Below are positions 62,332-64,000 of a stretch of 64,000 nucleotides of DNA, piece after piece. The stretch is from Xanthobacter sp. YC-JY1 (GTDB lineage: Bacteria; Pseudomonadota; Alphaproteobacteria; Rhizobiales; Xanthobacteraceae), in the NCBI RefSeq assembly GCF_021730305.1, contig NZ_CP032674.1, positions 1,101,001 to 1,165,000 of the forward strand, given 5' to 3'. The position numbers and the translations under genes were made by a program. How positions within the stretch are numbered: position 1 is the stretch's first letter; each line of letters begins with the position of its first letter. The notes beneath the pieces are model-generated. The model saw only the letters and a list, made by a program, of their open reading frames with translations. It had not been told where the DNA came from and searched no databases.

Positions 62332-63369
62332 TCACGGGTTCAGCATTGTGAAGCGGCTGGCATCCTCAGGAGCAAGCAGGCATCGCAGTTCAGCCCGCAC
62401 CGCATCGACCCCAAAGGCGCGCAGATCCTCGTTGAAGTCGCCGAGCGCTGGCGAGAGCACGATGGCCTCGATCCCGACGGACGCCGCCCGCGAAGCGACA
62501 CTGTCCCGCGCCCTATCGCCGGCCGGATCGTTGTCGCGAACGATGTAGAGCCGGTGCAGCCCTGGTGGGAAGGCGATGACTGCAAGGTGTGCGGCCGAGA
62601 GCGCCGCTGCCATCGGAAGGTTGGGCAGTAAGGTCCGCACGGAAAGGATGGTCTCGATGCCCTCGCCGACGGCCATAACATCGTCAGCCCCGCCGAAGCG
62701 AACGGCATGCTCCAGCAGGTGACCCATGGCGCGCCGGGGCGTGGTGATGGCTGCCTTGTCCGACCCATTCGGAGCGAGCCATGTTCGATGCACGCCCGTG
62801 ATCCGTCCGCTGAGATCGGTGACGGCCGCGACCATCGCCGGCAAGGGCTGGATGGGGGTGTGCGCATCGGACCGGTAATAGCAGCGGGGGTGAAAGCGCA
62901 GGCTTCCGGTTTCGTGCAAAGCCGTGATGCCGCGGTTCCGCAGATACGTCTCCACGAGTGTGCCCGGAATCGGCTTGGCGGCTGCAAAGAGCCGTTGTGC
63001 CGAGATGACCGGATTGGCGGAGGTGGGCGCTGCCCTCCGGTCCACCCCTTCTGGCTCTCGCCGCGATTGCGGCAGACGGAGGAAGGTCTCAGCCTCGGCG
63101 ACGACATCGGCGAAGATGGACAAGCCCCGGCTCTCGCGGATCACGTCGAGCAGGTCGCCGTGCTCCCCCGTGGCCGCATCGGTCCATTTTCCGGCAGGGC
63201 CATGCGCGCTATCCGACAGCCGCACGAACAGGGAGCGGCCGGGCGTGTTGCGAACATCTCCCACCTGCCAATAATGACCCTGCCGCCGGCCTGCGGAGAG
63301 ATAATGGCGGCAGACCGCCTCTGCCTGCCGCCCCAGCCGCCGGGCGAGGTCATGCGCAGCATCCGCCAT
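62332..63369 (-). CDS. Toprim-domain primase-like protein of the ICE
   Basis: 345 residues. The N-terminal part has a zinc-free primase-like domain (VCRHYLSAGRRQGHYWQVGD, LFVRLSDSAHGPAGKWTDAA, GDLLDVIRESRG). The Toprim domain follows, with VMAVGEGIETILSVRTLLPN (catalytic Glu) and the DXD-like YIVRDNDPAGDRARDSV. It belongs to the plasmid/ICE Toprim proteins that probably prime complementary-strand synthesis after transfer. Confidence 0.88.
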   Translation of the reverse strand: MADAAHDLARRLGRQAEAVCRHYLSAGRRQGHYWQVGDVRNTPGRSLFVRLSDSAHGPAGKWTDAATGEHGDLLDVIRESRGLSIFADVVAEAETFLRLPQSRREPEGVDRRAAPTSANPVISAQRLFAAAKPIPGTLVETYLRNRGITALHETGSLRFHPRCYYRSDAHTPIQPLPAMVAAVTDLSGRITGVHRTWLAPNGSDKAAITTPRRAMGHLLEHAVRFGGADDVMAVGEGIETILSVRTLLPNLPMAAALSAAHLAVIAFPPGLHRLYIVRDNDPAGDRARDSVASRAASVGIEAIVLSPALGDFNEDLRAFGVDAVRAELRCLLAPEDASRFTMLNP

Positions 63370-63459
63370 GAGGACGCTCCAAGAAAAAGGCCCGCCGACC
63401 GGACCTCGCGACAGGGAGATCGCGGAGCCTCGGGCGACGGGCCAGGTTGCCCAGGAGGA

Positions 63460-64000
63460 CTATTCGGCGGCGATCGGGGGACAGGCCGCCTCGGGCTCCT
63501 CAGTCTCGGCGAGCTCGTCCTCTTCGCCCATGGCCGTTGCGCCGTCCTTCTCCGCCGTCTTCTCGCCGGTGGTGTCGGACGGCTGGGTCCGCAGCGGCTC
63601 CGGGAGCCACCCGCCTTCGGCAAGGAGGGTCTCAGCCTCCCGCGCCATGTCGCCCTTCTTGAGGTGGGCGATCCGCTCCGCCGCACGTTCCCCCTTCGCC
63701 TCGGTCACCGCCTGCAGAATGCGGGCCTTGGTCACCCGGCCGAGGAAGGTGTCGACGGTGGGCTTCCACCCGGCCGCCGCCATGTCGAGTGACACCGCCT
63801 GCGCCAGCCTATCGGCATGGGCGAAGGCGCGTGGACGGCGGTTCCAAGCCTCATGCACAGCATTGACCGAGAGGCTCACCACATGGGCGAACAGGGCGGC
63901 CTGGCTGTCGCGGTCCCATCCACTCAGGGTGTCCCAGAGCGCAACCGGCTCCTTGGGCAGCCCCTTAGCCCAGCTTTCGTGCCGGACACGGATCGCCTCG
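63460..64000 (-). CDS. ParB-like protein, C-terminal part (cut by window end)
   Basis: The frame is open to the window edge; at least 179 residues are visible and there is no start inside. Readable segments are ESWAKGLPKEPVALWDTLSG near the edge, FAHVVSLSVNAVHEAW, AQAVSLDMAAAGWKPTVDTF and RVTKARILQAVTEAKGERAA, ending in an acidic tail (EEDELAETEEPEAACPP). This matches the C-terminal region of the large ParB/nuclease-domain proteins of rhizobial ICEs. The catalytic or DNA-binding N-terminus lies outside the window. Confidence 0.75.
   Translation of the reverse strand, partial: EAIRVRHESWAKGLPKEPVALWDTLSGWDRDSQAALFAHVVSLSVNAVHEAWNRRPRAFAHADRLAQAVSLDMAAAGWKPTVDTFLGRVTKARILQAVTEAKGERAAERIAHLKKGDMAREAETLLAEGGWLPEPLRTQPSDTTGEKTAEKDGATAMGEEDELAETEEPEAACPPIAAE

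Larger units (their letters stand above)
38285..64000. mobile_element. integrative conjugative element, partial (core genes plus cargo)
   Basis: The minus-strand order copG-like, traG, relaxase, lytic transglycosylase, traF, DUF2840, RHH, parA, repA, alpA-like, DUF6499/DUF2285, DUF2285, then divergent XRE, DUF736, DUF2493, Toprim and ParB-like genes is the conserved core of rhizobial-type ICEs. The trb (type IV secretion) genes normally found past copG are absent from this side, where the catabolic island begins. The right end is outside the window and no attachment site or integrase is seen. The left boundary given is the copG stop, a minimal estimate. Confidence 0.75.

Overview
The window is high-GC DNA whose gene content suggests a hyphomicrobial (rhizobial-type) alphaproteobacterium. 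Xanthobacteraceae-like organisms are my best guess, because of the acetone/acetophenone-carboxylase-type operon and a rhizobial-style integrative conjugative element (ICE) core. No rRNA, tRNA or CRISPR was seen, so the taxonomic call is inference.

Layout. (1) 0.1-4.3 kb: a stand-alone receiver protein, a PAS histidine kinase with a FixJ-type regulator, an AraC-type regulator and a small secreted protein. Three copies of a 14-bp pseudo-palindrome lie in the intergenic regions. (2) 4.4-16.4 kb: a catabolic island with a cupin, an acetate-type Na+ symporter with its DUF485 partner, an FAD monooxygenase, a TetR regulator, a complete Liv-type ABC importer, an aldehyde dehydrogenase and a metal amidohydrolase. 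Four TATC-N4-GAT sites link the TetR gene to the monooxygenase operon and the binding-protein gene. (3) 16.5-19.2 kb: a DUF1275 membrane protein, a bicupin oxalate decarboxylase and a CrcB fluoride channel. (4) 19.7-22.6 kb: a truncated etfA 3' end next to a degenerate IS3-family element, which is itself split by an intact IS1111/IS110-type element. (5) 22.7-38.2 kb: a ketone-carboxylation island. An outer-membrane channel and a five-gene operon with the layout of acetophenone carboxylase (HyuA-like, small Zn protein, HyuA-like, HyuB-like, ~30 kDa protein) are followed by an AcoR/AcxR-type sigma54 activator, a COG0523 GTPase, a frameshifted thiolase and a zinc alcohol dehydrogenase. Near-consensus -24/-12 promoters precede the carboxylase operon, the GTPase, the thiolase and the dehydrogenase, so the island reads as one sigma54 regulon for alcohol -> ketone -> beta-keto acid -> CoA thioesters.

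(6) 38.3-64 kb: part of an ICE. The core, mostly on the minus strand, has a CopG-like protein, TraG/VirD4 coupling protein, relaxase, lytic transglycosylase, TraF peptidase, DUF2840, a small RHH protein, ParA, RepA, an AlpA-like protein, DUF6499/DUF2285 proteins, a divergent XRE regulator, DUF736, DUF2493, a Toprim protein and a ParB-like protein cut by the window end. The 3' part of repA carries three iterons, two DnaA-box-like sites and an AT-rich dyad (candidate oriV). The gap before the relaxase carries an inverted repeat and a candidate nic region (candidate oriT). No trb mating-pair genes follow copG; the catabolic island abuts it. Two cargo blocks interrupt the core: a substrate-binding-domain regulator with a TauE/SafE permease (48.8-50.9 kb, bounded by a 27-bp repeat of the DUF736 3' end), and an IclR-controlled cluster with a second Liv importer, a beta-keto-acid cleavage enzyme, a 3-hydroxyacyl-CoA-dehydrogenase-type enzyme and a cyclase-family hydrolase (52.7-61.0 kb).

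Three otherwise sound genes (thiolase, keto-acid cleavage enzyme, DUF6499 protein) each carry one single-base frameshift. This may be real decay or sequence error, and readers should treat those three genes accordingly.
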